Of a DNA stretch of 64,000 nt, positions 17,926 to 27,368 are shown one piece after another. The notes beneath the pieces were generated by a model. It did not search any database and was not told the DNA's origin. It saw nothing but the letters and a program-made list of their open reading frames with translations. This DNA is from Anaeromassilibacillus sp. An250 (GTDB lineage: Bacteria > Bacillota > Clostridia > Oscillospirales > Acutalibacteraceae). Every line of letters starts with the position of its first letter. Positions within the stretch are counted from its first letter, which is position 1. The DNA is taken from positions 161,985 through 225,984 of the forward strand of contig NZ_NFJK01000005.1 of NCBI RefSeq assembly GCF_002159845.1, read 5' to 3'. The translations under genes and the position numbers were made by a program.

Positions 17926-18783
17926 CTGGAAAACAAAACTATCTGTGTCAATGCCGTTGTCGACTATGTCGAAAGTCATCTTGATGGCAAAATCGAATTG
18001 GAAATGATTGCAGAGGCTGTTCACTATTCAAAGTATCATTTGCACCGCCTTTTTGCGGAAACAGTAGGAATGACCGTGCATGATTATGTGCAACGCCGTC
18101 AACTGACCGAGGCGGCAAAATTATTGATCTTCTCTGATAAACCAATCCTTGAGATTGCCTTTCAATGCGGATATGAGAGTCAGCAGTCGTTCTCGGCAGC
18201 CTTTAAATCCATGTATAAATTGCCTCCTGCGGCGTACCGGAACAATCAAAACTTTTATCCTTTGCAGTTGCGATTTCCTTTGTGCAGAAATATATCCATC
18301 CTAGAACCCGCAAAGCAAAACATCCGCCAAGCTGAACTTGCGGACATCCCTGCTTGGATGGACTTAATGCGGCTCTCTATCGATGGATATCCAATGATGG
18401 ATGAAACCGTTTATTTAAAAAAGCTCAAGGGAAGTATACTCGAAAAACGCGCGCTTGTGCTAAAAGATGGAAACATTCTGATCGCTGCAATGGCGTTTAC
18501 TTATGCCCCGGGCAGCATTGAATTCTTTGGTATACACCCTCAGTATCACAGTTGCGGTATCCAAAAGCTATTTTTAAACACTTTATTAGAAACCTATCTG
18601 CCCCGGCAAGAAATTAGTACAACAACCTTTCGTGTAAATGATAAAGCCGATTTAGGCCATCGCAAGAGATTGATACAACTTGGCTTTGTAGAAAAAGAAC
18701 GGCTGACTGAGTTCGGATATCCGACACAGCGCTTTGTCTTTACTCCCCCTAAAAAGGAAGAGGGACACATCCATGAAAAATAG
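17926..18783 (+). CDS. AraC HTH fused to GNAT acetyltransferase
   Basis: 285 residues. The N-terminal ~105 residues are an AraC double helix-turn-helix (LEMIAEAVHYSKYHLHRLFA and ILEIAFQCGYESQQSFSAAF). Residues ~120-275 form a GNAT fold: NIRQAELADIP, HPQYHSCGIQKLFLN and the R-K-R-L-I-Q-L-G-F-V end. The frame closes at TAA just before CTG 17926, and AAAGGAGGAG lies six bases before that CTG, so CTG is the likely start; the next candidate, TTG 17998, would cut the first HTH helix. It overlaps the MFS gene. Confidence 0.85.
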   Translation: MENKTICVNAVVDYVESHLDGKIELEMIAEAVHYSKYHLHRLFAETVGMTVHDYVQRRQLTEAAKLLIFSDKPILEIAFQCGYESQQSFSAAFKSMYKLPPAAYRNNQNFYPLQLRFPLCRNISILEPAKQNIRQAELADIPAWMDLMRLSIDGYPMMDETVYLKKLKGSILEKRALVLKDGNILIAAMAFTYAPGSIEFFGIHPQYHSCGIQKLFLNTLLETYLPRQEISTTTFRVNDKADLGHRKRLIQLGFVEKERLTEFGYPTQRFVFTPPKKEEGHIHEK

Positions 18784-19990
18784 GCAACGCATCAGCTGGA
18801 AAAAACGCGCCATCCTCTTCCTAATCAGCCAATGCATCACACTTTTTGGCTCAACGCTTGTCCAGATGGCGCTCGTATGGTATGCAACCATGCAAACATC
18901 CAGCGGTGCATGGGTGGCATCCTTTACCATTTGCTCTTATTTGCCGCAATTTTTTATTTCATTTTTGGGTGGCATATGGGCAGACCGGTATAATCGAAAA
19001 ATACTAATTGCCAGCGCAGATTCTTTGATTGCTTTTGTTACCCTTTTGATGATATTTGCAATTCCACTCATTTCATCCAATACGGCTCTATTATCCAGCC
19101 TGCTTGTTATGTCGGCCATTCGTTCTCTCGGTGCAGGAATTCAAACCCCGGCAGTGCAAGCTGTGATCCCGCAACTCGTCCCAAAAGGCCAACTCATGCG
19201 GTATAACGGTATCTATGCAACCATGCAGTCCATTGTCAATTTTGCTGCGCCAGCTGCTGCGGGGGCTGTCTTTTCCATCAGCACACTACCTGCGACTCTG
19301 ATGATTGATGTTGTAACAGCACTCCTTGGAACAGGCCTTTTGTCTTTCCTTGTTCTCCCGAAGCAAAACCCTATTGCCCAAAAGGATTCCCTTTGTTCCG
19401 ACATAAAAACCAGCGTAAAATATGTTTTCGCAGATAAACCGATCGGAGTACTGTTGATTGTATATGGACTGTTCACGTTCTTTTGTGTCCCAGCTGGTTA
19501 TCTCGCAGGGCTTCTCGTCCGGCGCACTTTTGGAGATACTTATTGGTGTCTCACCGCAGTGGAATTGGCCGGCTTTGCAGGCATGATGGCCGGGGGTGTT
19601 ATAATGAGCATATGGGGCGGCTATCAGCGCGGAGAAACGACTTTGGCGATGGGCCTTTTGCTTTTTGGATTCTTTGCAGCCAGCATGGGCTTTGCAAAAA
19701 ACTTTATCCTCTATTTGTGCTTCATGCTTTTTTACGGAGTGGCGCTGACAATCGTACAAACAGCTATTACCACCATGTTACAGGAAAAAGCTATCCCTTC
19801 CATGCAAGGGCGTGTTTTTGGATTATTCAGTACAATGTACGCTGGATTCTTGCCGGTTGGTATGGCAATCTTCGGCCCATTGGCCGATATGGTCCCACTG
19901 CAATGGATTATCATTGGAACTGGAATCGCGCTTATCCTCCTTGGCGGTATCGTCACCCAAGCCCGGCAGCTCAGGACGGTTCAAAAATAG
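18773..19990 (+). CDS. MFS efflux transporter
   Basis: 405 residues with about twelve membrane helices; GGIWADRYNRKILI is the loop 2-3 signature of the major facilitator superfamily. ATG lies 11 bases inside the preceding frame, with AAGGAAGAGGGA upstream, so it is coupled to the AraC-GNAT gene. Likely drug or metabolite export; the acetylating regulator may modify the same compound, which is inference. Confidence 0.92.
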   Translation: MKNRQRISWKKRAILFLISQCITLFGSTLVQMALVWYATMQTSSGAWVASFTICSYLPQFFISFLGGIWADRYNRKILIASADSLIAFVTLLMIFAIPLISSNTALLSSLLVMSAIRSLGAGIQTPAVQAVIPQLVPKGQLMRYNGIYATMQSIVNFAAPAAAGAVFSISTLPATLMIDVVTALLGTGLLSFLVLPKQNPIAQKDSLCSDIKTSVKYVFADKPIGVLLIVYGLFTFFCVPAGYLAGLLVRRTFGDTYWCLTAVELAGFAGMMAGGVIMSIWGGYQRGETTLAMGLLLFGFFAASMGFAKNFILYLCFMLFYGVALTIVQTAITTMLQEKAIPSMQGRVFGLFSTMYAGFLPVGMAIFGPLADMVPLQWIIIGTGIALILLGGIVTQARQLRTVQK

Positions 19991-20019
19991 CTACTCCTAC
20001 ACAAACTGTAATTGCTCCG

Positions 20020-20058
20020 CAGCGGTTTGAGATCCGATCTCAAACCGCTGTTATTTTT
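20020..20058 (+). terminator. Terminator of the AraC-GNAT/MFS operon
   Basis: CAGCGGTTTGAGA pairs perfectly with TCTCAAACCGCTG and is followed by TTATTTTT. Confidence 0.9.
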
Positions 20059-20078
20059 CATAGGACTATACTTTGCAT

Positions 20079-20180
20079 TCAAAAGTTCCCTTTAAAAGGA
20101 TGGAACACCTTTGCAGGATCATTGCCCTGGCAGATCTCGTTCCACATCAGGTTCCTTTCCATACTAATTTGGGGATTCAT
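20079..20180 (-). CDS. Very small ORF downstream of the 80-residue gene
   Basis: 33 codons from an ATG that overlaps the end of the preceding gene (AATGAATCC). Sequence includes MWNEICQGNDPAKVF. No family known to me. Included because of the overlap and a plausible amino-acid mix only. Confidence 0.3.
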   Translation of the reverse strand: MNPQISMERNLMWNEICQGNDPAKVFHPFKGNF

Positions 20181-20406
20181 TTTTTCTTTGTACAACTCGG
20201 AAGCGATTTTGGGCTTGTGCAATCCGTTCGTTGATTCTTACCGCTTGTACGCCGTGTTTCGCCTGCTGTGCTGCCGTGCAATCCGGGGCTCCGCTCTTGG
20301 TTTTTGCTTCCACTTTTGCCGTTTGGAGTACGCGCTGGCCCTCATTTTGTTGAACCTTAGCGCATTCTCTCCTATCCTGAAATACACTCTTTAGAAAATT
20401 GGCCAT
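20164..20406 (-). CDS. Small protein, function unknown
   Basis: 80 residues starting MANFLKSVFQDRRECAKVQQ. ATG follows AAAGGAGGG with five to six bases, the main reason to believe it. Rich in Gln, Ala, Lys and Arg, with no membrane segment or metal motif. Predicted mostly helical. Confidence 0.5.
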   Translation of the reverse strand: MANFLKSVFQDRRECAKVQQNEGQRVLQTAKVEAKTKSGAPDCTAAQQAKHGVQAVRINERIAQAQNRFRVVQRKNESPN

Positions 20407-20587
20407 GGTTTTCCCTCCTTTATGTCACAACCGTCTGCTTTTAAAACATCCTCGGGTCCGTGGCTTTATGCTCTTTTGCGAATGCCTGCATTGTATCATC
20501 CAAATATTTTGAAAATGCTGAAGATTTGTTTACGAAACGTAAAAATATAGCTGTATCTACCTTCGTTGAGTCCGTAGGACACAAGGA

Positions 20588-20638
20588 AACGGGTTTACTG
20601 CCAACCGGAAAGGGAATTCCGGCTGTAGTAAACCCGTT
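20588..20638. other. Long two-tier hairpin
   Basis: AACGGGTTTACT and AGTAAACCCGTT form 12-base arms; inside, CCGGAA pairs with TTCCGG. It lies 100 bases beyond the stop of the sensor kinase gene but lacks a T tract on either strand. Confidence 0.6.
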
Positions 20639-20742
20639 ATGTTCCCATATTATCATCATTCCGTTTGGATAGGGCCAGCCGCGTGCCTGCCAGAAAGAGA
20701 CTGTAGGTCGCCCTCAAAATAGCTCGCCCTCTCGGCAGCTGG

Positions 20743-22269
20743 TTACGCCTTTGGGAAAACTACTGTAGCGCGGACCCCATCCGGGACGTTTTCCACCCGA
20801 TACGCCGCCCTGTGCCGGTCTAAAACCATCTTGACAATGTACAAACCCAGGCCGCTGCCACCGGTTCCGCGGCTACGGGAGGCCTCTACACGGTAAAATG
20901 CTTCAAAGAGATGCGGAAGATCCTCTATCGGGATTTGGACTCCGCTGTTAGAGATGGTGAGAATTATTTTTTCCTCTTGCTCAAAGAGGCAAACCTGTAC
21001 TGTCTCCCCCTCTGGCGAATAAAGTAACGCATTAGACAGCAGATTCCCTACGGCGCGCTGCAACAGCACACGATCGCCTTCGACAATCAAATTTGACACA
21101 GCCTCGACATATAACGCCTGTCCCCGTAGCATGGCCAGCTCTTCCATTTGCTGCACCTGCTGTTCCACCAAACGAGTGAGATCCAAGGATTCGCGCTTTA
21201 ACGGCACGTCTGCACGCTCCATGCGTGAAACCATCAGAATTTCCTGTACCAGCGCTTCCATCCGGCTAGCGACCGCAAGGGAACGCGCGAGATATTTTTC
21301 TCGATCCTTGTAGATATCCACCCCGGCAAGCATCCCTGAAAGCTGTCCCTTCAATACGGTAATTGGCGTCTTTAGCTCGTGAGAGGCGGCGGAGAAAAAG
21401 GTTGTCCGCTGCTTCTCCAGCTCCCGTTCGCGGTCGATGTCCTGGCGCAGCGCACAGTTGGCCTCTCGCAAATCGTTCAGAGAGGTGGAAAGGCGCTCAG
21501 AGAGTTCATTGAGGTTCCGGCCCAATACGCCGATTTCGTCACCGCGCTTTTCCTGACATTTATAGCTGAAATCCAAATTTGCCATCCGTTGCGAAATACC
21601 GCTGAGCTGCACGATTGGACGGGTGATATAACGGGAATAGATAATCGCCCCTAATAGGGAGATCACCAGGGCGACAATCAATAAAAAAGGCAGCACCTGG
21701 CCCAATGCTTCGACTGTCTGGTTGGTAGCGGTGACACTGCTGAGCACCGTCATCGTATAGGGCATGTCGCTTCCCTGAAACGAAAAGGAATATTGGGCTG
21801 CGTCGCTCGTCACGGTCACCAGCTCGTCGGAGACTTGGAATGTGTCCTCCGAAGGGCTTCCAGCGTCTGTCTTGCTCTCTTCCACAGGCGCGCTTTCCGA
21901 ACCGTCCTGGAAAACCACGACGTTGTCCTCCTCTTCCAAGCAATCGCTAGCAGTTGCAATCGCAATCGAGTTTGGTAGCTCAACCGGATTTCCCTCTGCA
22001 TCGCTTACCAAGATACTCACGCCAGTGTCAAGGATAAAACGGTCTACTAAAGGGCCGCACTCAGCCAGCGTGGTTTTTTCCAACGCTTGCGTCAGCGCCG
22101 TCGCCTTTTCTGCCAGGTTGCTGTTCACAATTGTGCTGTAGGAAATCGGCGTCGCCCAAGCAACAAACCCATAGGTCAATGCGCAAGCCGCCGCCAAAAT
22201 CGAAAAGGTGATTAGGAAGATGCGGAGCGTCAAGCTGCCGCCAACCCGCTTAATGCACTTTTTCCACAC
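20743..22269 (-). CDS. Sensor histidine kinase
   Basis: About 508 residues from GTG (WKKCIKRVGGSLTLRIF). One membrane helix near the N-terminus, an extracellular sensor of about 150 residues with an acidic stretch, a second helix (LPFLLIVALVISLLGAIIY), HAMP, HisKA with SHELKTPITVLKG, and HATPase_c (NLLSNALLYSP, ISNSGVQIP, GTGGSGLGLYIVK). It overlaps the response-regulator gene by 20 bases. With the efflux operon next door it probably senses an envelope or antimicrobial signal. Confidence 0.93.
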   Translation of the reverse strand: MWKKCIKRVGGSLTLRIFLITFSILAAACALTYGFVAWATPISYSTIVNSNLAEKATALTQALEKTTLAECGPLVDRFILDTGVSILVSDAEGNPVELPNSIAIATASDCLEEEDNVVVFQDGSESAPVEESKTDAGSPSEDTFQVSDELVTVTSDAAQYSFSFQGSDMPYTMTVLSSVTATNQTVEALGQVLPFLLIVALVISLLGAIIYSRYITRPIVQLSGISQRMANLDFSYKCQEKRGDEIGVLGRNLNELSERLSTSLNDLREANCALRQDIDRERELEKQRTTFFSAASHELKTPITVLKGQLSGMLAGVDIYKDREKYLARSLAVASRMEALVQEILMVSRMERADVPLKRESLDLTRLVEQQVQQMEELAMLRGQALYVEAVSNLIVEGDRVLLQRAVGNLLSNALLYSPEGETVQVCLFEQEEKIILTISNSGVQIPIEDLPHLFEAFYRVEASRSRGTGGSGLGLYIVKMVLDRHRAAYRVENVPDGVRATVVFPKA

Positions 22270-22918
22270 GATACCCCACCCCCCGGACCGTCTCAATGTA
22301 ATCTCCTTTGAGCTTCTTACGCAAGTTTTTGATGTGGCTGTCTACGATGCGTTCATCACCCAAAAAATCGTAATTCCAGAGTTTTCCCAACAAGACAGAC
22401 CGCGTCAGGACACGCCCCTGATTTTGCAGAAGCTCCCGCAGTAATTCAAATTCCCGGCTGGTCAGGTCGACCGGTTGGCCACCCTCCGTCACCCGGTAGG
22501 CATCCAGGTCAAGAATCAGATCCTGATAAAGCAACAGGCTATTTTCCACTTCGCCATTTCCCGCGCGGCGAAGTACAGCGGCAATTTTCCGCAACAGGAC
22601 CGGCATAGAAAATGGCTTTGTCACATAATCATCGACATCCAGATCAAAGCCCTTGAGCTGGTTTTCCTCCGCATCCAGGGCGGTGAGCATGATGACGGGC
22701 ACGCTGGATTCCCGGCGGATCAACTCGCAGACGCCGTACCCGTCCACCTTGGGAAGCATGATATCCAAGAGGATTAGGTTCCAAACACCGCTGTGAAAAC
22801 GATCCAGAGCGGCAAGCCCATCTCCTGCCGTACCGGTTTCATATCCTGCATCGCGCAGGTACGCGCAGAGCATCTCCTGGATATCCGGATCGTCCTCCAC
22901 CACGAGAATTCGTTTCAT
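22250..22918 (-). CDS. OmpR/PhoB-family response regulator
   Basis: About 222 residues. Receiver with the phosphorylated Asp52 in LILLDIMLPKVDG and the TKPF lysine; C-terminal winged helix VDLTSREFELLRELLQNQGR then GVGYRVEK. The ATG at 22918 has AGGAG nine bases upstream. Forms a two-component system with the kinase and likely controls the MacAB-like operon transcribed in the same direction 240 bases upstream. Confidence 0.95.
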   Translation of the reverse strand: MKRILVVEDDPDIQEMLCAYLRDAGYETGTAGDGLAALDRFHSGVWNLILLDIMLPKVDGYGVCELIRRESSVPVIMLTALDAEENQLKGFDLDVDDYVTKPFSMPVLLRKIAAVLRRAGNGEVENSLLLYQDLILDLDAYRVTEGGQPVDLTSREFELLRELLQNQGRVLTRSVLLGKLWNYDFLGDERIVDSHIKNLRKKLKGDYIETVRGVGYRVEKVH

Positions 22919-23075
22919 TTTCATCAACTCCTGTTTGGAAGTATAACATGGAAATTTGAAATTTGTATGGATTTTTTACCGATCCCAGATTTTCCCTCGT
23001 AAAGGCCATAAAAACCGATTGGCCGGCAGGCCGCCCAGGGAATTATAAAAGGTCTCCTTTGCGCTGGACATAAAA

Positions 23076-23113
23076 TGCCCCCGGATGAAGCTTTTGGCTT
23101 ACATCCGGGGGCA
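23076..23113 (-). terminator. Terminator of the efflux operon
   Basis: TGCCCCCGGAT and ATCCGGGGGCA form the stem, with an inner AAGC/GCTT; on the minus strand TTTTAT follows. Confidence 0.8.
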
Positions 23114-23162
23114 ATCGCCATTGTCTCTTTACAGCACCGGGTGCTTGAAAGACAGACGGGCT

Positions 23163-24416
23163 TTATTCATACCGCAGGGCATCAATTGGATCGAGTTTTG
23201 CCGCTTTATTCGCCGGGTAATAACCAAAGAACACACCGATCAACATGGAGAACCCAACCGCAATCACAATGGAGACGATAGAAGGCACTGCAGGCATTCC
23301 CAACAGGACACCGCCCGCATAGCCGAGCAAGGCGCCCAACAGGATTCCCAACGCACCGCCGATGACACAGATGATCATGGATTCCACGATGAACTGCGTC
23401 CGTATCGCACTATCTGGCGCGCCAAGCGCTTTGCGGATGCCGATTTCACGGGTACGTTCTGTTACAGACACCAACATGATGTTCATCACGCCAATGCCGC
23501 CGACTAGAAGCGAAATGCCAGCAATGACAGCAATCGCAGTGGAGATCGTGCCTAACATGTCGTTGACCTGTTTGACCATAGATTCCAGACTCTGCGCCTC
23601 GCAGTGCATCGTTTCATTTTTTACATAGAAGCGGTCGTTGAAAAATCCCGCAGATTCTTCCGCAAACGCCTGATAGTCCAGGCCCGGCTGGACAGCAATG
23701 TAAAAGTAATAGTATCCGTCGGGGGTATAATCCAACACACGGTAGGCCGTCGAAATTGGGATATAGATGGTGCTGCTCATCCCCGCCGAACCCATCAAGA
23801 AACTGTTCGCCTGATCCTCATAGACTCCAACGATCGTGAAGGTCTGACGTCCACCACTGTCCATCTGGATCTTGATCTCCTGCCCTAGGATCTCTTGATT
23901 GCCAGGAAAGAGCGTGTCTGCCAAAGATTTCGCGATCACAGCTACATATTTTCCGCGTTGCGTGTCGGATTCGTTGATGAAGCGGCCGCGAAGCATATCT
24001 ACCTGTGTCCCGGTCGCACCCGTCGCAAACCCTTCGTTAACTCCTTCCAAGCTCACCTTGTTGTCCTCATGGAATTTGGTGATCACGCCGCTTCCGGCAC
24101 TCTCCATCAAGCCAATGCCGACAATTTCATTTCTATATTTGTTCTGGTACTGCTCGATCATCTCGTCCGTGATGAGGTCGTCTTCCGTATAAGTATAGGA
24201 ACTGGTGTAGTCGCGAGGAGTAACCTGGATTGCAACGTTGTTTACGCCCATGCTTTCCATAGAGGAACTGACCACACCGGTCATAGCATCGCCTACGGAC
24301 GTAATCGCGATCACCGAACCAATACCGATGATAATGCCCAGCATGGTGAGCAAGGCGCGCATCTTATTGGAGATCAAGCCCGCGACAGCGAGGGAAATAT
24401 TTTCAAACAGATTCAT
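23163..24416 (-). CDS. MacB/FtsX-type ABC transporter permease
   Basis: 417 residues from [14 protein letters not shown] behind GGAGG. First membrane helix at about 20-40, a large extracytoplasmic MacB_PCD domain of about 230 residues, then three C-terminal helices with the FtsX pattern (VTERTREIGIRKALGAP). Third gene of an adaptor-ATPase-permease operon, overlapping the ATPase gene by 14 bases. Family members export peptides, macrolides or lipids. Confidence 0.94.
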   Translation of the reverse strand: MNLFENISLAVAGLISNKMRALLTMLGIIIGIGSVIAITSVGDAMTGVVSSSMESMGVNNVAIQVTPRDYTSSYTYTEDDLITDEMIEQYQNKYRNEIVGIGLMESAGSGVITKFHEDNKVSLEGVNEGFATGATGTQVDMLRGRFINESDTQRGKYVAVIAKSLADTLFPGNQEILGQEIKIQMDSGGRQTFTIVGVYEDQANSFLMGSAGMSSTIYIPISTAYRVLDYTPDGYYYFYIAVQPGLDYQAFAEESAGFFNDRFYVKNETMHCEAQSLESMVKQVNDMLGTISTAIAVIAGISLLVGGIGVMNIMLVSVTERTREIGIRKALGAPDSAIRTQFIVESMIICVIGGALGILLGALLGYAGGVLLGMPAVPSIVSIVIAVGFSMLIGVFFGYYPANKAAKLDPIDALRYE

Positions 24417-25131
24417 GCTGCACCTCCTGCTTTCCGGTGCGCTTGTCGCGTTCCTGAACGATCCGGCCGTCGTGGATGGTGATAATCCGCTCTGTTTCCT
24501 CCGCAAGTTCGTTGTTATGGGTGATCAAGATGATGGTCTTCCCTTGCTTCTTATGCAGTTCATGAAAAATGTCCATCACCAGGCGGCCGGTATTGCTGTC
24601 CAGAGCGCCGGTTGGTTCGTCAGCGAGGATGATCGCCGGGTCGTTGGCCATAGCGCGCGCAATCGCCACACGCTGCTTCTGGCCGCCAGAGAGTTCGTTG
24701 GGCATATGCTTGGCACGCTCCGACATTTCCACCATCGCCAAAAGTTCTTTCGCACGTTTGCTCCGTTCTCGTTTCGGAATCCCCGCGTACAACATCGGCA
24801 GTTCTACATTGCCTTGGGCGGTAGAACGCGGAATAAGGTTGAATGTTTGGAATACGAAACCGATCTTGCGGTTCCGTATCTGGGAAAGCTTCCGACTGTT
24901 CATCTCCGTCATGGGGACGCCGTCGAGCGTATATTCACCGGAAGTCTGGTGATCCAAAGCGCCGATGATATTCATCAGTGTGGATTTGCCAGAACCAGAC
25001 GCACCTACAATGGAAACAAATTCCCCCTCGTGGATTTCCAGGCTGATCCCGTGCAGGACCTCCAATTCGTTGGGCGTCCCGATGTAGTAGGTTTTTACAA
25101 TATCGTGCATTTCGATAACTGTCTTACTCAT
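24403..25131 (-). CDS. MacB/LolD-type ABC transporter ATPase
   Basis: 242 residues from ATG 25131. Walker [10 protein letters not shown], signature LSGGQKQR, Walker [15 protein letters not shown]-loop LITHN. It overlaps the adaptor gene by eight bases and the permease gene by 14, so the three are coupled. Supplies ATP hydrolysis for the mechanotransmission-type exporter. Confidence 0.96.
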   Translation of the reverse strand: MSKTVIEMHDIVKTYYIGTPNELEVLHGISLEIHEGEFVSIVGASGSGKSTLMNIIGALDHQTSGEYTLDGVPMTEMNSRKLSQIRNRKIGFVFQTFNLIPRSTAQGNVELPMLYAGIPKRERSKRAKELLAMVEMSERAKHMPNELSGGQKQRVAIARAMANDPAIILADEPTGALDSNTGRLVMDIFHELHKKQGKTIILITHNNELAEETERIITIHDGRIVQERDKRTGKQEVQHESV

Positions 25132-26899
25132 CCGCCACAACTTCCTCTCCAGCCGTACTACCCGCCGCATCCTGCGGCAGTACGCCAGCGCCTGGCATGG
25201 TGGATACCGGCATTCCCGGCTGAATCTGCTTGCCGTCCGAAATAATTTGCATCCCTTCAACGAGGCCTGTGCCGGAAATTTCCACCTCATAGTCGGTCTC
25301 TAACCCCAGTGTGACTGGAACTGCTTCCGCAACCATACTTCCATCCTCCTGCGCTTTGACCGTATACACAACCGAGCTGCCATCCGCCGCTGTAGAAATA
25401 GCATCATATGGAACTGCGAAAACATTGTCCTTCTGCTCAGTGATAATATCGGCGCGGGCTGTCATACCAATGCGCAGGTTCGTTTCTTTGGAGGATACAA
25501 CCACTGTGGCATCGAACTCCACATCTTTGGTATTTGCTGTGTTGGCGGCCTCCGCTGTTTCCGGTGTACGGACCGCTGAAGGGGAAATCTTCTCCAAATA
25601 GCCATCATATTCTTCATCCCCGGTGGCATCTGCCTTGATGATGGCCGCCATATTCGGCTTGAGGGAATTGACATCATACTCTTTGATCTTTACATCGACC
25701 TGAAGCGCGTCGGTATTTTCAATCTGGAACAGGACACCGTTCGGGGCCGCCCCCTCTGTCGCATAAACTGCAGTAATGGTACCGGAGGCCGGCGCAGTCA
25801 CTGTACACTTGCTCAAACGATCCTGCATATTTTTGAGCTCCTCGCGCTGTGCGCGGTCATCAGCAGAAAGCTTGCTGGTCTCGATCGCTTGGAGATCGTC
25901 CTCTAAGCCGTGCGTCACAGCGGCCTGGGTAGCCTTCTGCGCTTTTAAGGCGTTGTTATAGGCATCCTTTGCAGCTGTGAACTCTGTTTCATATGTACCA
26001 AGCTGGTCATTCACCGCTTTTTTTGCGGCATCCAAACTCTGCTTCGCTGTATCGTATGCCTGCTGTGCATCGGTGACGTTCCGACGCAGCTGTTCGATGC
26101 TAAGTGTCTGCGTGCCGCTCATATAAAGCGCATCCGCCTCATCTTCAGCCTCCGCCAAGGATTGCTTTAATTCAAGCACATCGGCTTTGAGCTCCTCCAC
26201 ATCATCGTCGTCGTTTTTGACAGCGCGTTCATATTTCTTCAAGGCTTCTCGATAGTCCCTCTCCAAGTCAGTATAGTAGCTGCCAAGTTCATTGCGGCGG
26301 TCTTTCAAAGCTTTTTCTGCTCGGCCGAGTTCTGTCGAAGCGGTGTCATAAGCAGATTGCGCAGAAATCAACTCCGTATTGAGATTGCTGTCTAACTTGG
26401 CCTTGGCGTCATCTAGATCTTTCTGCGCATTGTCCATTCTGCGCTTGGCATCGTCTACATTCTGCTGAGCGGTGTTCAAATCGGTGTTTAGCCCCGCATT
26501 TAAGGTTTCCATCGCATCGTCGTATCGTTTTTGGTTTGTTTCAATCTGCTGTTGGTTGTTTGCACTGGCTGTTGAGATGGAAATCTGCTGCTGCTTAATT
26601 TGCTGCTGCAGGTCCTCAGAATCCAACACGCACAAGACATCCCCTTCGTTGACATGGTCCCCCACCTCGACTAAGATCTCCTTCACCGGATAAGTCAAGT
26701 TGGTATAAACGTTTACAGAGTCCGTGCTTTCAACATTGCCATTGGTGCTGATTGTGCTGCGCAGCGTTGTCTTTTGCAGCGGTGAGAGCTCCACTGGAAA
26801 TGCAGCTGTGCCCGTATCACGCGGACGGAAGACCATAACGCCCACAGCCACAGCAGCCAAAACGCCAATGATGATCAAAACCTTTTTCTTTCTTTTCAC
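25124..26899 (-). CDS. HlyD/MacA-type efflux adaptor
   Basis: 591 residues, longer than the usual 400 because of an extended helical hairpin. N-terminal anchor KVLIIIGVLAAVAVGVMVF, lipoyl half ILVEVGDHVNEGDVLCVLD, then about 220 residues of heptad-rich coiled coil, the second lipoyl half VTAPASGTITAV, and beta-barrel and membrane-proximal domains. In a Gram-positive cell it would bridge membrane and wall. First gene of the operon. Confidence 0.92.
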   Translation of the reverse strand: MKRKKKVLIIIGVLAAVAVGVMVFRPRDTGTAAFPVELSPLQKTTLRSTISTNGNVESTDSVNVYTNLTYPVKEILVEVGDHVNEGDVLCVLDSEDLQQQIKQQQISISTASANNQQQIETNQKRYDDAMETLNAGLNTDLNTAQQNVDDAKRRMDNAQKDLDDAKAKLDSNLNTELISAQSAYDTASTELGRAEKALKDRRNELGSYYTDLERDYREALKKYERAVKNDDDDVEELKADVLELKQSLAEAEDEADALYMSGTQTLSIEQLRRNVTDAQQAYDTAKQSLDAAKKAVNDQLGTYETEFTAAKDAYNNALKAQKATQAAVTHGLEDDLQAIETSKLSADDRAQREELKNMQDRLSKCTVTAPASGTITAVYATEGAAPNGVLFQIENTDALQVDVKIKEYDVNSLKPNMAAIIKADATGDEEYDGYLEKISPSAVRTPETAEAANTANTKDVEFDATVVVSSKETNLRIGMTARADIITEQKDNVFAVPYDAISTAADGSSVVYTVKAQEDGSMVAEAVPVTLGLETDYEVEISGTGLVEGMQIISDGKQIQPGMPVSTMPGAGVLPQDAAGSTAGEEVVADE

Positions 26900-27010
26900 G
26901 CTATTCAGCCTCCATCACATGTTCCATGCGCCATAGGTTCACCAACCAGTAAATCTCACAGCGCCAAAATATGCTGTAAAAGCGGGCTGTTTATTCCTAG
27001 AAAAAGTAAG

Positions 27011-27192
27011 CCTTTTGGAAAATCCCGCTGATACAGTTATATTGTACCAATAAATTAATACAATGGTACACTCGGTTTTTCAAAAAGTCAATACATCTAT
27101 CATATAATTAAGATTTATTTAAGTTTCTTCACCTTTTCGTAAAATATATAAGCCGTTTATTAGATATAATACCTAAAACCTTTTGGAAAATC
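27011..27192. promoter_or_regulatory. Direct repeats and palindrome upstream of the efflux operon
   Basis: CCTTTTGGAAAATC occurs at 27011-27024 and again at 27179-27192. Between them TGTACCA (27043-27049) faces TGGTACA (27064-27070). The stretch is AT-rich and non-coding; these are candidate response-regulator or repressor sites. Confidence 0.45.
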
Positions 27193-27312
27193 AACGGGAA
27201 TCCTTCCATTTATTTTCCATTAGGCAAAAAGAAAATTGTTACAATTTCAATGCCGGCCGATAACGAAACGATTGAACACTCCCATAAAACCTCTTAAATT
27301 AGTACCGATATG

Positions 27313-27346
27313 AAAAATCCCCTCTCAAAAAGAGCGGGGATTTTTT
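27313..27346. terminator. Terminator of the Vat-type gene
   Basis: AAAATCCCC(T)CTC pairs with GAG(C)GGGGATTTT across AAAAA; T runs on both strands. Confidence 0.85.
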
Positions 27347-27368
27347 AGGTCGCAGGTTTAACAGCAAT

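Noticed and set aside
20441..20659. 72-codon minus-strand frame containing the long hairpin
   Set aside because: No ribosome site; the hairpin constrains the sequence instead.
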